A stretch of DNA of 64,000 bases from Acidisphaera sp. S103 (GCF_009765975.1 NZ_LMUJ01000013.1:60494-124493), one strand, 5' to 3'. Shown: positions 8,253 to 17,404, numbered from the stretch's first letter. A program made the numbers and translations. Notes: generated by a model not told the origin, from the sequence alone.

Positions 8253-9506
8253 ATGAGCCCGCTCGATCTCGCCGACAAAAACGCGCCCTACGTCCCGTCA
8301 CTCCAGCGCACGGAAGGCCAGCCGCCGCCAATCGCCGCCCATGGCGGCCTGTCCTACATGTCGTTCGACCAGGACGGCGACGCCGGAACCGCCCAAGCGA
8401 TCGAAGACGCGCTTGCCGAAATGGCTGAGGGCGAAGGCCAGCGCGTGATCGACATGATCGACAACGCCCCGCCGGGCCCGATCAAGACCAAATGGGGCCC
8501 CGCCTTCCGCGACTGGGACGAATGCGTGGCCTATATCCGCAGTTCGAACAGCATCAAGGTCCCTGACGGCGGCGTAGCAACGCCGCTGCCCTATACCGTC
8601 TATGAGCGGCCGACCTACTCCGTCGTCACGTCCAACGCCATCTGGCGCGACCCGACGCGCGCCGATGCCGCGGAAATCCTGCGCAAGAACGAACAGGACA
8701 TCCGTCGGCGAAACCTGTTTTTCGTGCAGGTGCTGCGCGACGCGCGGCGGATAGGCGAATACTACCCGGGCCTGTCGCCCAGCAGCCCCGAATGTATGGA
8801 CAAACTCGGCCTCTCGCTGGCCCACCTCGATTCCAAGTGCACGAACATCTACGATTCCGCCGAGGTGGAACGGGTGTACTACCCGGAGATCGAGAAACTG
8901 CTGCTGGAATTCTTCCCGGATGCAACCGACGCCCTGGTCTACAACCACGACGTCTTCGACAAGGACTATGCGGGCGACCGCACAGAAGATCAGGACAACA
9001 AGAACCCGGGCGTGAACGCCAATTACGCCATGCTCGTTCACAACGACCTGAACGACAACAGCGGCCGTGTGCGCTGCCGCGAGTTGCTGACGAAAAATCT
9101 GCGCAACTTCGGCCGCACGCAGAACTGCACCGAAGAAGAGGCCGACGCGAAGATGTCGCGCCGGTTCATGTCGATCAATCTCGCCAAGCCGATTGAAACG
9201 ATCGAGCAATATCCCTTCGTGCTGTGTGCCTGGCCGTCATTCGCCGACCAGCCCTACATCACCAACTACCGCGTCTATGACGACCGCGTCGGTGAGACCA
9301 CGCGCTTCACCTATCGGCCCGACCACGAGTGGTACTGGTTTCCCCAGCAGAAGCCCAATGAGGTTTCGATGCTGAAGTGCTATGACTCGGTAACCGACGG
9401 CTCCGTCTCGCGCTGGTCCTTCCATACCGCCTGTATCGATCCGACCGCCCCCGCGGATGCTCGTTGCCGCAAGAACGTCGTGGTGCGGGCTTTCGTTTTC
9501 TTCTAG
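8253..9506 (+). CDS. CmcJ/NvfI-type (AsaB-like) oxidoreductase/hydroxylase family protein
   Basis: A 417-residue protein; the start at 8253 follows a clear GGAGGT site. The second half matches the pattern of the CmcJ/NvfI family, known from cephamycin biosynthesis and fungal secondary metabolism. Marks include YNHDVFDKD, VHNDLNDNSGRVR, the block SINLAKPIETIEQYPFVLC, HEWYWFPQQKPNEVSMLKCY, a conserved His in WSFHTACIDP and the final VVVRAFVFF strand. The conserved His and Asp/Glu residues suggest metal binding, but the chemistry of bacterial members is poorly defined. About 150 N-terminal residues precede the recognisable part. It stands alone with no biosynthetic genes beside it, and ends in a strong bidirectional terminator shared with the amidohydrolase gene. 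Confidence 0.75.
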   Translation: MSPLDLADKNAPYVPSLQRTEGQPPPIAAHGGLSYMSFDQDGDAGTAQAIEDALAEMAEGEGQRVIDMIDNAPPGPIKTKWGPAFRDWDECVAYIRSSNSIKVPDGGVATPLPYTVYERPTYSVVTSNAIWRDPTRADAAEILRKNEQDIRRRNLFFVQVLRDARRIGEYYPGLSPSSPECMDKLGLSLAHLDSKCTNIYDSAEVERVYYPEIEKLLLEFFPDATDALVYNHDVFDKDYAGDRTEDQDNKNPGVNANYAMLVHNDLNDNSGRVRCRELLTKNLRNFGRTQNCTEEEADAKMSRRFMSINLAKPIETIEQYPFVLCAWPSFADQPYITNYRVYDDRVGETTRFTYRPDHEWYWFPQQKPNEVSMLKCYDSVTDGSVSRWSFHTACIDPTAPADARCRKNVVVRAFVFF

Positions 9507-9517
9507 CGACAGGGCAG

Positions 9518-9557
9518 GGGCAAAGCGGGCCGTAACTTGAAACGGTCCGCTTTGCCC
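9518..9557. terminator. Bidirectional terminator hairpin between convergent genes
   Basis: A perfect 11-bp inverted repeat (arms 9518-9528 and 9547-9557) is extended by an inner GCCGT/ACGGT pairing around a short loop. It lies between the stops of the convergent genes at 8253-9506 and 9564-11273, exactly where a shared factor-independent terminator is expected, though T-tracts are weak. Confidence 0.75.
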
Positions 9558-9563
9558 GTCGTC

Positions 9564-11273
9564 TCACCCGCCCTGAGGCCCCCGAACCAAACGTCCCGGC
9601 AGTGCCCCCGTCGCCTCCCCGTGCCGGTACACCACTTCTCCCGACACGATGGTGGCGTCGAACCCCTCGGTCCGCTGCACCAGCCGTTTGCCGCCGGCCG
9701 GTAGGTCGTAAACCATCTCCGGCGCACGCAGCAGCAGCCGATCGTAGTCGATGACGTTCAGGTCCGCTTTCATACCAACCTGAACTGCCCCTCGATCGTT
9801 CAACCCGATCGCTGCCGCGTTGTCGTGGGTGAGGCGCCTGATCGCCCATGTCACCGGGAACATCTCGCCGCGACCGCGCTCGCGGGTCCAGTGCGTCAGC
9901 GTGTAGCTGGTCGCCGTGGCGTCGCACATGACCCCGACATGGGCGCCGCCATCGCCCAATCCCAGCAGGGTGTTCGGATGGGCAATCATCTCCCGCACGG
10001 CATCCAGATTGCCGGCGGCATAGTTGGTGACCGGTAGGTAGAGAATGGCCTTGCCATCTTGCTCCATCAGCAGGTCGTAGGCGACTTCATCGGGCGAGCG
10101 CCCCTCGCGAGCCGCGCGCTCGGCCACGCTGTTCTCCGGGGCTGGTTCGTAGTCCGGTGGATCGCCCAGGGGGAACATCGTGTTCCAGCCGCCGCGCTGG
10201 AGGCGTGCGCCGGCGGGGGGTGTCTCCGCGATCAGCGTCGCCCGGAACGCGGGATCCCGAAGGTAGTGCATCCGCTGTTGGAAATTCAGGTGGGCGATCC
10301 GGCGATAGCTTGGCCGCCACGAGAAGGGGTTTTGCGAGAGTTCGAAGCCCAGGAGGACGCTGGTGGGGCGGGACCGGACCTGTCCGGTCATGCGCAGCCC
10401 GGCGGCGTTCGCCGTTTCGATCTGCACCAGAAGATCGCGCCATCGGTCCGGCTTGATGTGCGATTGCAGCAGGGTCATCGTCACCGGGCGGCCGGATGCC
10501 TCGGCCAGCCGGCGGAACAAGCCGAATTCGTCGTCATGATCCTCGAAGTCGGAGACGATTTGCAGCCACCCCGAATCGGCTTCCCGCATGGCGTGGGCGA
10601 TGGCGGTCAGTTCGGCTTCCTCCGCCCGCAGCGTGGGAATGTGCTTGCCGTCCAATGTCCGGTGATTCAGCGTCCGCGACGTCGAAAAACCCAACGCCCC
10701 CGCTCGGATTCCCTCTTCGGTCAGTGCCGCCATGCGCTGGCGATCGTGGTCGGTCGCCGGTTCGCGATCCGCGCCGCGCTGGCCCATGACATAGACCCGC
10801 AAGGCAGCATGCGGCACCTGCGTCGCGATGTCCGCGTCGTAGTGCCGAGCGTCCAGGGCGTCGAGGAAATCGGGGAATGTGTGCCAGTTCCAGGGCAATC
10901 CCTCGGTCAGAACCACTTCGGGAATGTCCTCGACGCCTTCCATCAGCTTGACCAGCATGTCGCGCTGGTCCGGGTGGCATGGCGCGAAGCCGACCCCGCA
11001 ATTGCCCAACAGAACCGTGGTGACGCCGTTCCAGGAGGAGGGCGACAGACTCGAACTCCAGGTCGCCTGCGCGTCGTAGTGGGTATGCACATCGACGAAA
11101 CCGGGGGTCACCAGCCTGTCGCGCGCATCGATCTCTTCCGCGCCCTTGGGCAGGTTCCTGCCGATGGCGCTGATCCGGCCGCCGGTGACGGCGACGTCGG
11201 CCTGGAAGGGGTCGCCCCCCGAACCGTCCATGATCGTGCCGTTCCGGATCACCAAGTTCGCTTGGGCGGCCAT
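9564..11273 (-). CDS. Amidohydrolase of the N-acyl-D-amino-acid deacylase type
   Basis: A 569-residue metal-dependent hydrolase. The N-terminal beta-sandwich reads NLVIRNGTIMDGSGGDPF, followed by GFVDVHTHYDAQATW carrying the HxH metal ligands. Later motifs include GNCGVGFAPC, a conserved QSHIK segment and LGLGDGGAHVG, with ADLNVIDYDRL and a C-terminal IVSGEVVYRHGEATGALPGRLVR closing the composite fold. These match the D-aminoacylase branch of the superfamily, which removes acyl groups from D-amino acids or related amides; the real substrate is unknown. The start ending at 11273 is preceded by GGAAGGA. It is divergent from the flavin-dependent monooxygenase gene across about 160 bases. Confidence 0.88.
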   Translation of the reverse strand: MAAQANLVIRNGTIMDGSGGDPFQADVAVTGGRISAIGRNLPKGAEEIDARDRLVTPGFVDVHTHYDAQATWSSSLSPSSWNGVTTVLLGNCGVGFAPCHPDQRDMLVKLMEGVEDIPEVVLTEGLPWNWHTFPDFLDALDARHYDADIATQVPHAALRVYVMGQRGADREPATDHDRQRMAALTEEGIRAGALGFSTSRTLNHRTLDGKHIPTLRAEEAELTAIAHAMREADSGWLQIVSDFEDHDDEFGLFRRLAEASGRPVTMTLLQSHIKPDRWRDLLVQIETANAAGLRMTGQVRSRPTSVLLGFELSQNPFSWRPSYRRIAHLNFQQRMHYLRDPAFRATLIAETPPAGARLQRGGWNTMFPLGDPPDYEPAPENSVAERAAREGRSPDEVAYDLLMEQDGKAILYLPVTNYAAGNLDAVREMIAHPNTLLGLGDGGAHVGVMCDATATSYTLTHWTRERGRGEMFPVTWAIRRLTHDNAAAIGLNDRGAVQVGMKADLNVIDYDRLLLRAPEMVYDLPAGGKRLVQRTEGFDATIVSGEVVYRHGEATGALPGRLVRGPQGG

Positions 11274-11434
11274 CGCGACGTCCTTCCGCATTGTCCGCAG
11301 GCACGGTATCGGTGCGCCGAGGGGCGGGCAAGGCTGGGGGGGCTTTCTCAATACGGTCGGGCATTGGAAAGCCTGGTCTTGACGAACGCCCCGATGGACC
11401 GAACCATCCGCCGCGAACATCCAGGACAGGACCC

Positions 11435-12604
11435 TTGTCCACCATCGCGCAAACACTGCTGATCCGAGCCACGGGGCTTGTTCCGGTGTTGGCGGCACGC
11501 GAGGCCGCCGCCAACGACGGGCGATCGGTACCGGATGAAACCATTGCCGACTTCCATCGCCTGGGCATCCTGCGGGCCATGCAGCCGCGCCGCTTTGGCG
11601 GCCACCAGGCAAGCTTCGACGTATTCTCCCGCATCGTGGAAACGCTTGCTGAGGGTTGTGGCGCGTCCGCCTGGGTCTATGCGGTACTGGCCGAACACCA
11701 ATGGATCATCGCCTGCATGGGGGATAAGGCGCAGATCGATGTCTGGGGCGACAACCCGGCCGCCGTGGCCTCATCGTCCCTGGCGCCGCGCGAAACCGCG
11801 CGACGCGTCACGGATGGATGGCGACTGTCCGGGCGGTTTCCGTTTTCCTCCGGCTGCCGGCATGCGCAATGGGCCATCATCGGCGCCAAGGCGGAGGATG
11901 CGGCGGGGAACAAGCCGATCCGTTACATGCTGGTGCCGATGGAGCATATCGAGATCGTCGATGATTGGCATGTCCTGGGTTTGCGCGGAACCGGAAGCTG
12001 CTCCCTGGTGGTGGAAGATGTTTTTGTCCCGGAACATAGGACCGTTTTGTTCGGGGATCTGATGGATGGCACCACGCCCGGTTCCGCGATCCTGCCGGAA
12101 TACAGCCTGCTGCGGGCGCCGCGCGGCTACCTGGTGCCGTTCTCGCTGCCGCCGGTCATGTTCACGCTGGCTCGCCGAGCGCTGGGTTTGGTACCGGCGA
12201 CGTTACGCACACGGATTTCTCGCGGCACCCGGGAGGTTGCGATGTCGGAGGTCGTGCAGATGCGTTTGGGCGAGGCGGCCGCTTCGATCGACACGGCGGT
12301 GCTGATCATGCACACACGGCGCGCGCAAAGCATCGCGGCGGTGGAGTCCGGCGCCGCGATCAGTCCGGAGGCCATCGCGCGCAATCGGCGTGATGTTACC
12401 TTCGCCGCCGACCAGTTGCGCCGCGGTATGGAGGCGCTGATGGCGGTATCCGGTGCGCGGTCGGTTTACGATACGGACCCGCTACAGGCGCTGGTCCGGG
12501 ATGTGATGACGATCGGCACGCATGTGGTGGTTTCCTGGCAGAGCGCGATGGTGCCGTACGGGCAGATCATGCTGGGGGTGCAAGCGGCGGGCGGGGAGGG
12601 ATGA
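11435..12604 (+). CDS. Acyl-CoA-dehydrogenase-fold flavin monooxygenase (group D)
   Basis: About 389 residues from a TTG start at 11435, chosen because the protein then has the normal family length and an AGGA lies just upstream; no in-frame ATG is suitable. Residues such as RFGGHQASFDVFSRIVE, GASAWVYAVLAEHQW and WHVLGLRGTGSC are typical of the HsaA / pigment-hydroxylase branch, which uses reduced flavin supplied by a separate reductase to hydroxylate aromatic substrates. That branch has the ACAD fold but lacks the ACAD base. No flavin reductase gene is adjacent. It runs divergent from the amidohydrolase and converges on the TPR gene with a 12-base gap. Confidence 0.85.
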   Translation: MSTIAQTLLIRATGLVPVLAAREAAANDGRSVPDETIADFHRLGILRAMQPRRFGGHQASFDVFSRIVETLAEGCGASAWVYAVLAEHQWIIACMGDKAQIDVWGDNPAAVASSSLAPRETARRVTDGWRLSGRFPFSSGCRHAQWAIIGAKAEDAAGNKPIRYMLVPMEHIEIVDDWHVLGLRGTGSCSLVVEDVFVPEHRTVLFGDLMDGTTPGSAILPEYSLLRAPRGYLVPFSLPPVMFTLARRALGLVPATLRTRISRGTREVAMSEVVQMRLGEAAASIDTAVLIMHTRRAQSIAAVESGAAISPEAIARNRRDVTFAADQLRRGMEALMAVSGARSVYDTDPLQALVRDVMTIGTHVVVSWQSAMVPYGQIMLGVQAAGGEG

Positions 12605-12616
12605 CCTAGTGTCCGA

Positions 12617-13912
12617 TCAATGTATCCCCGCCACGGTAACCCCGACCGCCCCCGTTCGCCGCGCGCTGACCAAGCGCTGCACGTCCTGCAGCCGCCCGGC
12701 CTCCACGTATGCTTTCAGTAGCGTAAACTCCACCAGGTCGGTCTGTGCCAAACTGCCCACCAGCCGGTCGCGCTGTGCCCATACCGGCTCGATCGCGTCG
12801 ATGGCGGCGGCGAAATCCCGCCGCCGGAACGCCGCGAACGCCCGGGCCAGTGCCGGCACAACCGGCCCGGATGGATAGCGGCCGTCGCGCGCCAGTGCTT
12901 CCATCTCCCGCACCCGAATTTCCAGCGCATCGCCGTCGTCGGCGGCTGCCAAAGCCAGGGCCGCATGCCAGTCGACATAGGCATTGCCCGCCTTGGGAAA
13001 CATCTTGCGCACGAAAGCATGCAACCCCTGCCAGCGCGCCGGGTCACTGGGGTGGCCGGCCAATTCCCAGCGCCACAGAAACGATGCGGCATTGGCCAGC
13101 GTGCTGATCGCCGGATCCTGGTTGACTTCGGGCGCCACGATTTCGCTGTAAAGGCGGAATGCTTCGTCGGCGTCGCCGTCCTTTAGATCGAACAATGCGA
13201 GATGCCAGCTCAGGTGGCTGTAGAACGCTCCGTCGCGCGGATACGTGGCCAGCCATGATCGCAGAAACGACCGCCCGAGCGGTAGTTCTCCGGCCTCGTA
13301 ACAAAGATGCGCGCGTGTATGGGCCCCGTATCCGTTGTTCGGGTTGTGCGCCATGGAGTGCTCGATTTTTGTCCGTGCGGGGTCGTGCTGGCCGTTTTCC
13401 GCCAGCGCGAACGCGTGGTGGCCGGTGAACCACCAATCGTCCCCGTATGACGGGGCGAGACCGTCCAGCAGTGCCAGCAGTTCACGTTTCTGCTCGACAC
13501 GGCCGGACGATCCGATCAGCCCATTGGCGGTGGCCGAGGTGCTCAGCACCATCGCGTCGCGCGGCCAGGTTTCCAGGTGCGTTCGCAGTGCGGCAAGCGC
13601 GGCCTCGGCCTGGCCGGCGATCAGCAGACGGAAGAATGCGACGTGGCTGGCTTCCCGGGCAGATATCCCGGCCGTCAGCGCGGTCGCCGCCGCGATCGAT
13701 TCCCGCGCTGCCGGAATGTCACCCCGCAACTGTTGAAACCGAGCCTTGGCGACGTACGCGAGGGCAAAATCGGGATCGTCGGCGATGGCGTTGTCCATCG
13801 CCGCCATCGCACCGGGGTACATGGTGAACTGCAGGTCGCAGCCTTGGACATAGGCATCCCGAGCGGCGGTGGATGCGGTTGAAACCATAAGCCCGTAACG
13901 ATCCGTCAGCAT
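12617..13912 (-). CDS. TPR-repeat protein resembling the TTC38 family
   Basis: A 431-residue soluble protein of helical hairpin repeats. The opening DRYGLMVSTASTAARDAYVQG and the AIADDPDFALAYVAKARF repeat resemble TTC38-type proteins, and YGDDWWFTGHHAFALAENG plus NNGYGAHTRAHLCYEAG are distinctive of that family. No catalytic motif is known. A GGAG site precedes the ATG ending at 13912. It lies 16 bases downstream of the RraA-like gene at 13929 on the same strand, so the two probably form an operon. The biochemical role of bacterial TTC38-like proteins is not established. Confidence 0.82.
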   Translation of the reverse strand: MLTDRYGLMVSTASTAARDAYVQGCDLQFTMYPGAMAAMDNAIADDPDFALAYVAKARFQQLRGDIPAARESIAAATALTAGISAREASHVAFFRLLIAGQAEAALAALRTHLETWPRDAMVLSTSATANGLIGSSGRVEQKRELLALLDGLAPSYGDDWWFTGHHAFALAENGQHDPARTKIEHSMAHNPNNGYGAHTRAHLCYEAGELPLGRSFLRSWLATYPRDGAFYSHLSWHLALFDLKDGDADEAFRLYSEIVAPEVNQDPAISTLANAASFLWRWELAGHPSDPARWQGLHAFVRKMFPKAGNAYVDWHAALALAAADDGDALEIRVREMEALARDGRYPSGPVVPALARAFAAFRRRDFAAAIDAIEPVWAQRDRLVGSLAQTDLVEFTLLKAYVEAGRLQDVQRLVSARRTGAVGVTVAGIH

Positions 13913-13928
13913 GATGGTGCTCCGTCGC

Positions 13929-14660
13929 CTATTCCGCGCGTTTGGCTACGTAGGCTCCTCCGGCCGCGCGTACCTCGGCCGCTGTTGTGGCGGCCCGCAA
14001 CCTGGCGAGATGTTCGGCTTCGCCTTCCAGCATCTTCCGAGCGTTGTCCAACACCTGTCCGGCCTTGTCGGCGGGGAATTTAACCGCACCGTTCTCGTCC
14101 ATGTGGATCAACTCGCCTGGTGCCACGTCCATGCCGCCGACGGACACCGGGACATTGACCGCGTGAACCGCCATTTCGCCGTGACCGGCGGTGACGCCGC
14201 CCAACAGCATCTGGAAATTCAGCCGGCGTACAGCGTCGACGTCGCGAGACGGGCCGTTGGACAGCATGCCGATGCAGCCCACGGCTTTCATCGACGTCAC
14301 CATGATCTCCCCGGCCAGGCCCGCCTTGGCCATCAGCGCGGCAGGCCATTTCTGCTGGATCACCAGGATGGTCGGCCGCTTCATCGCGTCCAGCGCATCG
14401 ACGACGTCCATGAAACTCAGCCGTCCGGTGAAGTTCGGGTCGGGCAGGCCGAAGACGCAGGTGACCGCATGGCCGACGATCGCGCCCATCTCGGGGTAAA
14501 TGCAGCGGATCGAGGTGTCGGTGTACCAGTTCTCGGCCCAGGGGTTGTACAGCCCGAGGCACAACGGATTCCTGGGATAGGTCGCGACGATGTTGGTGAT
14601 GGTCGGCGTGTCGATCTTGCGCAACTCATTCAGCACGTCGTTCGTCGGCATTTCGGCCAT
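13929..14660 (-). CDS. RraA-like / HMG-aldolase family protein (first copy)
   Basis: A 243-residue member of the RraA fold, which includes 4-hydroxy-4-methyl-2-oxoglutarate aldolases and E. coli RraA. The signature region CIGMLSNGPSRDVDAVR (about 125-141) keeps the Arg-Asp pair used for substrate and metal binding in the aldolases. Downstream motifs such as PVSVGGMDVAPGELIHMDENGAV match the family. A perfect AAGGAGGATC site precedes the ATG ending at 14660. Within the family an aldolase or lyase on a 2-oxo acid is most likely. It is divergent from the metallo-hydrolase gene at 14850 and first in a unit with the TPR gene. A second, more divergent RraA-like gene is at 22123. Confidence 0.88.
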   Translation of the reverse strand: MAEMPTNDVLNELRKIDTPTITNIVATYPRNPLCLGLYNPWAENWYTDTSIRCIYPEMGAIVGHAVTCVFGLPDPNFTGRLSFMDVVDALDAMKRPTILVIQQKWPAALMAKAGLAGEIMVTSMKAVGCIGMLSNGPSRDVDAVRRLNFQMLLGGVTAGHGEMAVHAVNVPVSVGGMDVAPGELIHMDENGAVKFPADKAGQVLDNARKMLEGEAEHLARLRAATTAAEVRAAGGAYVAKRAE

Positions 14661-14849
14661 GGCTGTGATCCTCCTTCAAGAACCGGCCCGGAAATTCCTG
14701 CCGGTGGTCAACGTTCCCGACGCCAGACATCGCGCCGGGCGCCCGGGTCTGGCAAGACCATACGGCTTGATCGGATTACGCCGACCGCCGCTCTGGTCCG
14801 TTCGGCCCGTGTTTGCTAGTCTGCCTTGAAAATCACGGGGGAACCAGCG
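14661..14849. promoter_or_regulatory. Divergent promoter region with an inverted repeat
   Basis: This 189-base gap separates the leftward RraA-like gene from the rightward metallo-hydrolase gene. A perfect inverted repeat CCAGAC...GTCTGG (14723-14728 and 14747-14752) encloses further GC-rich self-complementary sequence. It could be a hairpin or an operator controlling both directions; no matching regulator is adjacent. Confidence 0.4.
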
Positions 14850-15725
14850 ATGCGGCAAATCAGGATCGGCGATATCACCATCGATGCGGTGGTCGAACGC
14901 GAAGGCCCCTGGCGCCGGCCTCAGGATTTCTTCCCGTTGTATGACGAGGCCACGTTCAAGCGGCATCTGCCGCTGTTGGAGCCGGAGGTGTTCGACGCGG
15001 CGGCCGGCATGATGTGCGTCACCTACCAGACCTTCGTGGTCCGTACGCCGCATCACACCATCCTGGTCGATACCTGCACCGGCGAGGACAAAGGGCATCC
15101 GCCGCCGTTCGATTTTCCGGGCAAGGAACGCTGGCGGAACGAGCTGTTCGCCCTGGGCGTGACCTATGAAAAAATAGATTACGTGTTCTGCACCCATCTT
15201 CACATCGACCACACCGGCTGGAACACCACCCTGCGCGACGGTCGCTGGGTGCCGACGTTCCCGAATGCGAAATACATCTTCCACAAGCGGGAATATGCCG
15301 CGTGGGAGGCTGAAAACGCCAAGGGCGCCAATCCGCCGGGCACCGTCTTCCGTGACAATTGCCTGCCGATCGTCGAGGCCGGGCAGGCGCTGCTGGTGGA
15401 CGACGATTATGCCCTGGATGACACCATCACCCTGACGCCGACGCCGGGCCATTCGCCCTGCCATTGCTGCGTCAACATTTTCTCCCGCGGGCAGCGCGCG
15501 GTGGTGACCGGGGATATGATGCACCACGCGATCCAGTGCCGGGAGCTTGATTGGTCGCCTGGGGTCGACTGGGACCCAAAACAGGCGGCGGTGTCCCGCC
15601 GGCGGTTTTTGGCCTCGGTCACGGACACCGATACGCTGCTGTTGCCGATCCATTTCCCGGCACCGACGGTGGGGTTGGTGACGGCGGATGGGGATCGGTT
15701 CCACTACCGGTACAAGCGGGATTAG
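14850..15725 (+). CDS. Metallo-beta-lactamase-fold hydrolase, first of a tandem pair
   Basis: A 291-residue MBL-fold hydrolase. The metal site is the THLHIDHTGWN motif near residue 120, with further ligands in TPTPGHSPCH and in TGDMMHH. A TTG 24 bases upstream also opens the frame, but the ATG at 14850 has a GGGGGAA site at good spacing. Similar proteins hydrolyse lactones, thioesters or related esters. It is followed after 22 bases by a homologous gene with the same domain order, so the pair arose by duplication and is probably co-transcribed. No signal peptide is seen. Confidence 0.9.
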   Translation: MRQIRIGDITIDAVVEREGPWRRPQDFFPLYDEATFKRHLPLLEPEVFDAAAGMMCVTYQTFVVRTPHHTILVDTCTGEDKGHPPPFDFPGKERWRNELFALGVTYEKIDYVFCTHLHIDHTGWNTTLRDGRWVPTFPNAKYIFHKREYAAWEAENAKGANPPGTVFRDNCLPIVEAGQALLVDDDYALDDTITLTPTPGHSPCHCCVNIFSRGQRAVVTGDMMHHAIQCRELDWSPGVDWDPKQAAVSRRRFLASVTDTDTLLLPIHFPAPTVGLVTADGDRFHYRYKRD

Positions 15726-15747
15726 CGTCGTAGGGAGGACACAGGCA

Positions 15748-16629
15748 ATGGCGACGACCACGTTCAACGTCGGCGACACCACGATCCACCGCGTGGTGGA
15801 GCAGGAAGCGCCGTTCTTCAAACCGCTCGAATTCTTTCCCACCCTGACGCCGGAGGTGCTGGCGGAAAATCGCGATTGGATGACCGAGGGTGGGTATCTG
15901 GACCGCCAGAATGGGCAGGTCGTGCTGTGCATCCAGTCGTACCTGATCCGTACACGGCACCACAACATCCTGATAGATAGTTGCGTCGGCAACCATAAGC
16001 CGCGTCCGACGCGGCCGTTCTGGGATATGCTGGACACCGACCGGTTCGAAAAGAACCTCGCCGGCACCGGCGTGTCCGTCGATCAGATCGACTACGTGAT
16101 GTGTACCCACCTGCACGTCGACCATGTCGGCTGGAACACGAAGCTGGAGAACGGCCGATGGGTCCCTACGTTCCCGAAGGCGAAGTATGTCTTCGCCGAC
16201 CGGGAGCTCGCCCACTGGACCGAAACGGAGAAACGCGATCCATCGGCGGCGCCGTGGATCACGGACTCCGTCCTACCAATCATTGCCGCCCGCCGTGAGG
16301 AAGTGGTTACCAGCAGCCATCAGTTCAGCGATATCATCAAGCTGATTCCCACGCCGGGACACACGATCGACCATTACTCGGTCCAATTGGGCAAACCCGG
16401 CGCCGATGCGGTGATCACCGGGGACATGATCCACTCGCCGTTGCAGGCCCGCTATCCGGAGCTTGGCATGCGCGCGGACCACGACTCGCCGACCGCGGGT
16501 GTGTCGCGGCGCAAGCTGTTTGGCGATCTGTGCGATACATCGACGCTTGTTTGCACGGCGCATTTCCCGTCTCCGTCTTCCGGCCGGATAACGCGCTGGG
16601 ACGATGGTTTCAGGTTCGTTCCGGTGTAG
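15748..16629 (+). CDS. Metallo-beta-lactamase-fold hydrolase, second of a tandem pair
   Basis: A 293-residue paralogue of the preceding gene. It has the same metal motif (THLHVDHVGWN), shared blocks such as NGRWVPTFPKAKYVF and ITGDMIHSPLQARYPE, and the matching C-terminal HFPSPSSGRI. A GGGAGG site precedes the ATG at 15748. The two proteins have clearly diverged in the N-terminal lid region, suggesting different substrates rather than simple dosage. It converges on the GntR regulator with a gap of about 70 bases. Confidence 0.9.
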   Translation: MATTTFNVGDTTIHRVVEQEAPFFKPLEFFPTLTPEVLAENRDWMTEGGYLDRQNGQVVLCIQSYLIRTRHHNILIDSCVGNHKPRPTRPFWDMLDTDRFEKNLAGTGVSVDQIDYVMCTHLHVDHVGWNTKLENGRWVPTFPKAKYVFADRELAHWTETEKRDPSAAPWITDSVLPIIAARREEVVTSSHQFSDIIKLIPTPGHTIDHYSVQLGKPGADAVITGDMIHSPLQARYPELGMRADHDSPTAGVSRRKLFGDLCDTSTLVCTAHFPSPSSGRITRWDDGFRFVPV

Positions 16630-16698
16630 TTGGGGAGGCGATCCGTCTGCACCGCGTTGGCGTTGAGGCCGGACGTGGCATGCCGTTCGGAATTCGGC

Positions 16699-17358
16699 TT
16701 AACTTTGCATTAAGGATAGGATTTCCGGCGCCGGCCGGAGATGCTCATCCAGGATAGCCACCGCCGCCGGTCCATCCCGGCGGCGCAACGCATCCAGCAG
16801 TGCTGCGTGCTGGGCGTGGATCAATTGCAGCCGCCCCGGGTTCAACGCGACCGCGCGCGTGGCCACCCGCAACTGCCGCAGATGCAATCCATCGAACACG
16901 CCCAGCATCACCGCGTTGCCGATCGACGCCACCAGGGTGCGGTGGAAGGTGAAATCGCCCTCGGCCTGGAACCCCAGATCGGTGGCGCGGCGCGGTGACG
17001 ACAGCCGGGCCAGCAACGTATCCAGCGAGGTAGGCACCGCGATGCCGGCCTCCGCGATGCGTCGTACCACGAAGGATTCGAGTACCCGGCGCGTCTCGTA
17101 AAGCTGGATCAACTCCTCGGCGGTTGCCGCCCGCACCATCGCGCCGCGCCTGGGCAGCCGGTCGATGAACTGTTCGGCGTGCAGCCGCTGGAATGCCTCC
17201 CGCACCGGGGTGCGCGACACCCCGACCTCAGCGCTGACCGCTTCTTCCTCCAGGAAACTGCCGGGTGCGATGGCGCCGGAGACGATACGGGCGCGGACAT
17301 AGGCATAGACCCGCTGCCAGGCCGGCTGCGCCTTGGTTTTACCCGCCAGATCGTCCAC
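16699..17358 (-). CDS. GntR-family regulator, FadR/FCD type
   Basis: A 219-residue repressor-type regulator. The N-terminal winged helix reads WQRVYAYVRARIVSGAI, then GSFLEEEAVSAEVGVSRTPV with the family recognition helix, and EAFQRLHAEQFIDRLPRRGA. The C-terminal FCD ligand domain carries the acid and histidines of a metal/carboxylate pocket (EGDFTFHRTLV, HAQHAALLDALRR, LDEHLRP). FCD regulators usually bind organic acids. It is divergent from the creatininase-like gene, and a TGTATACA palindrome lies in the shared promoter, so it very likely controls that operon and perhaps itself. Confidence 0.92.
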   Translation of the reverse strand: MDDLAGKTKAQPAWQRVYAYVRARIVSGAIAPGSFLEEEAVSAEVGVSRTPVREAFQRLHAEQFIDRLPRRGAMVRAATAEELIQLYETRRVLESFVVRRIAEAGIAVPTSLDTLLARLSSPRRATDLGFQAEGDFTFHRTLVASIGNAVMLGVFDGLHLRQLRVATRAVALNPGRLQLIHAQHAALLDALRRRDGPAAVAILDEHLRPAPEILSLMQS

Positions 17359-17396
17359 TTACGCCTCCCCGCCGGTTGACCCGCTTGGATGCACCA

Positions 17397-17404
17397 TGTA
17401 TACA
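17397..17404. promoter_or_regulatory. Probable GntR/FCD operator (TGTATACA)
   Basis: A perfect 8-base palindrome TGTATACA sits in the 81-base gap between the GntR gene and the operon start at 17440. FCD-type GntR regulators typically bind palindromes with this TGTATACA core. Its position about 35 bases upstream of the operon start fits repression of the rightward promoter. Confidence 0.7.
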
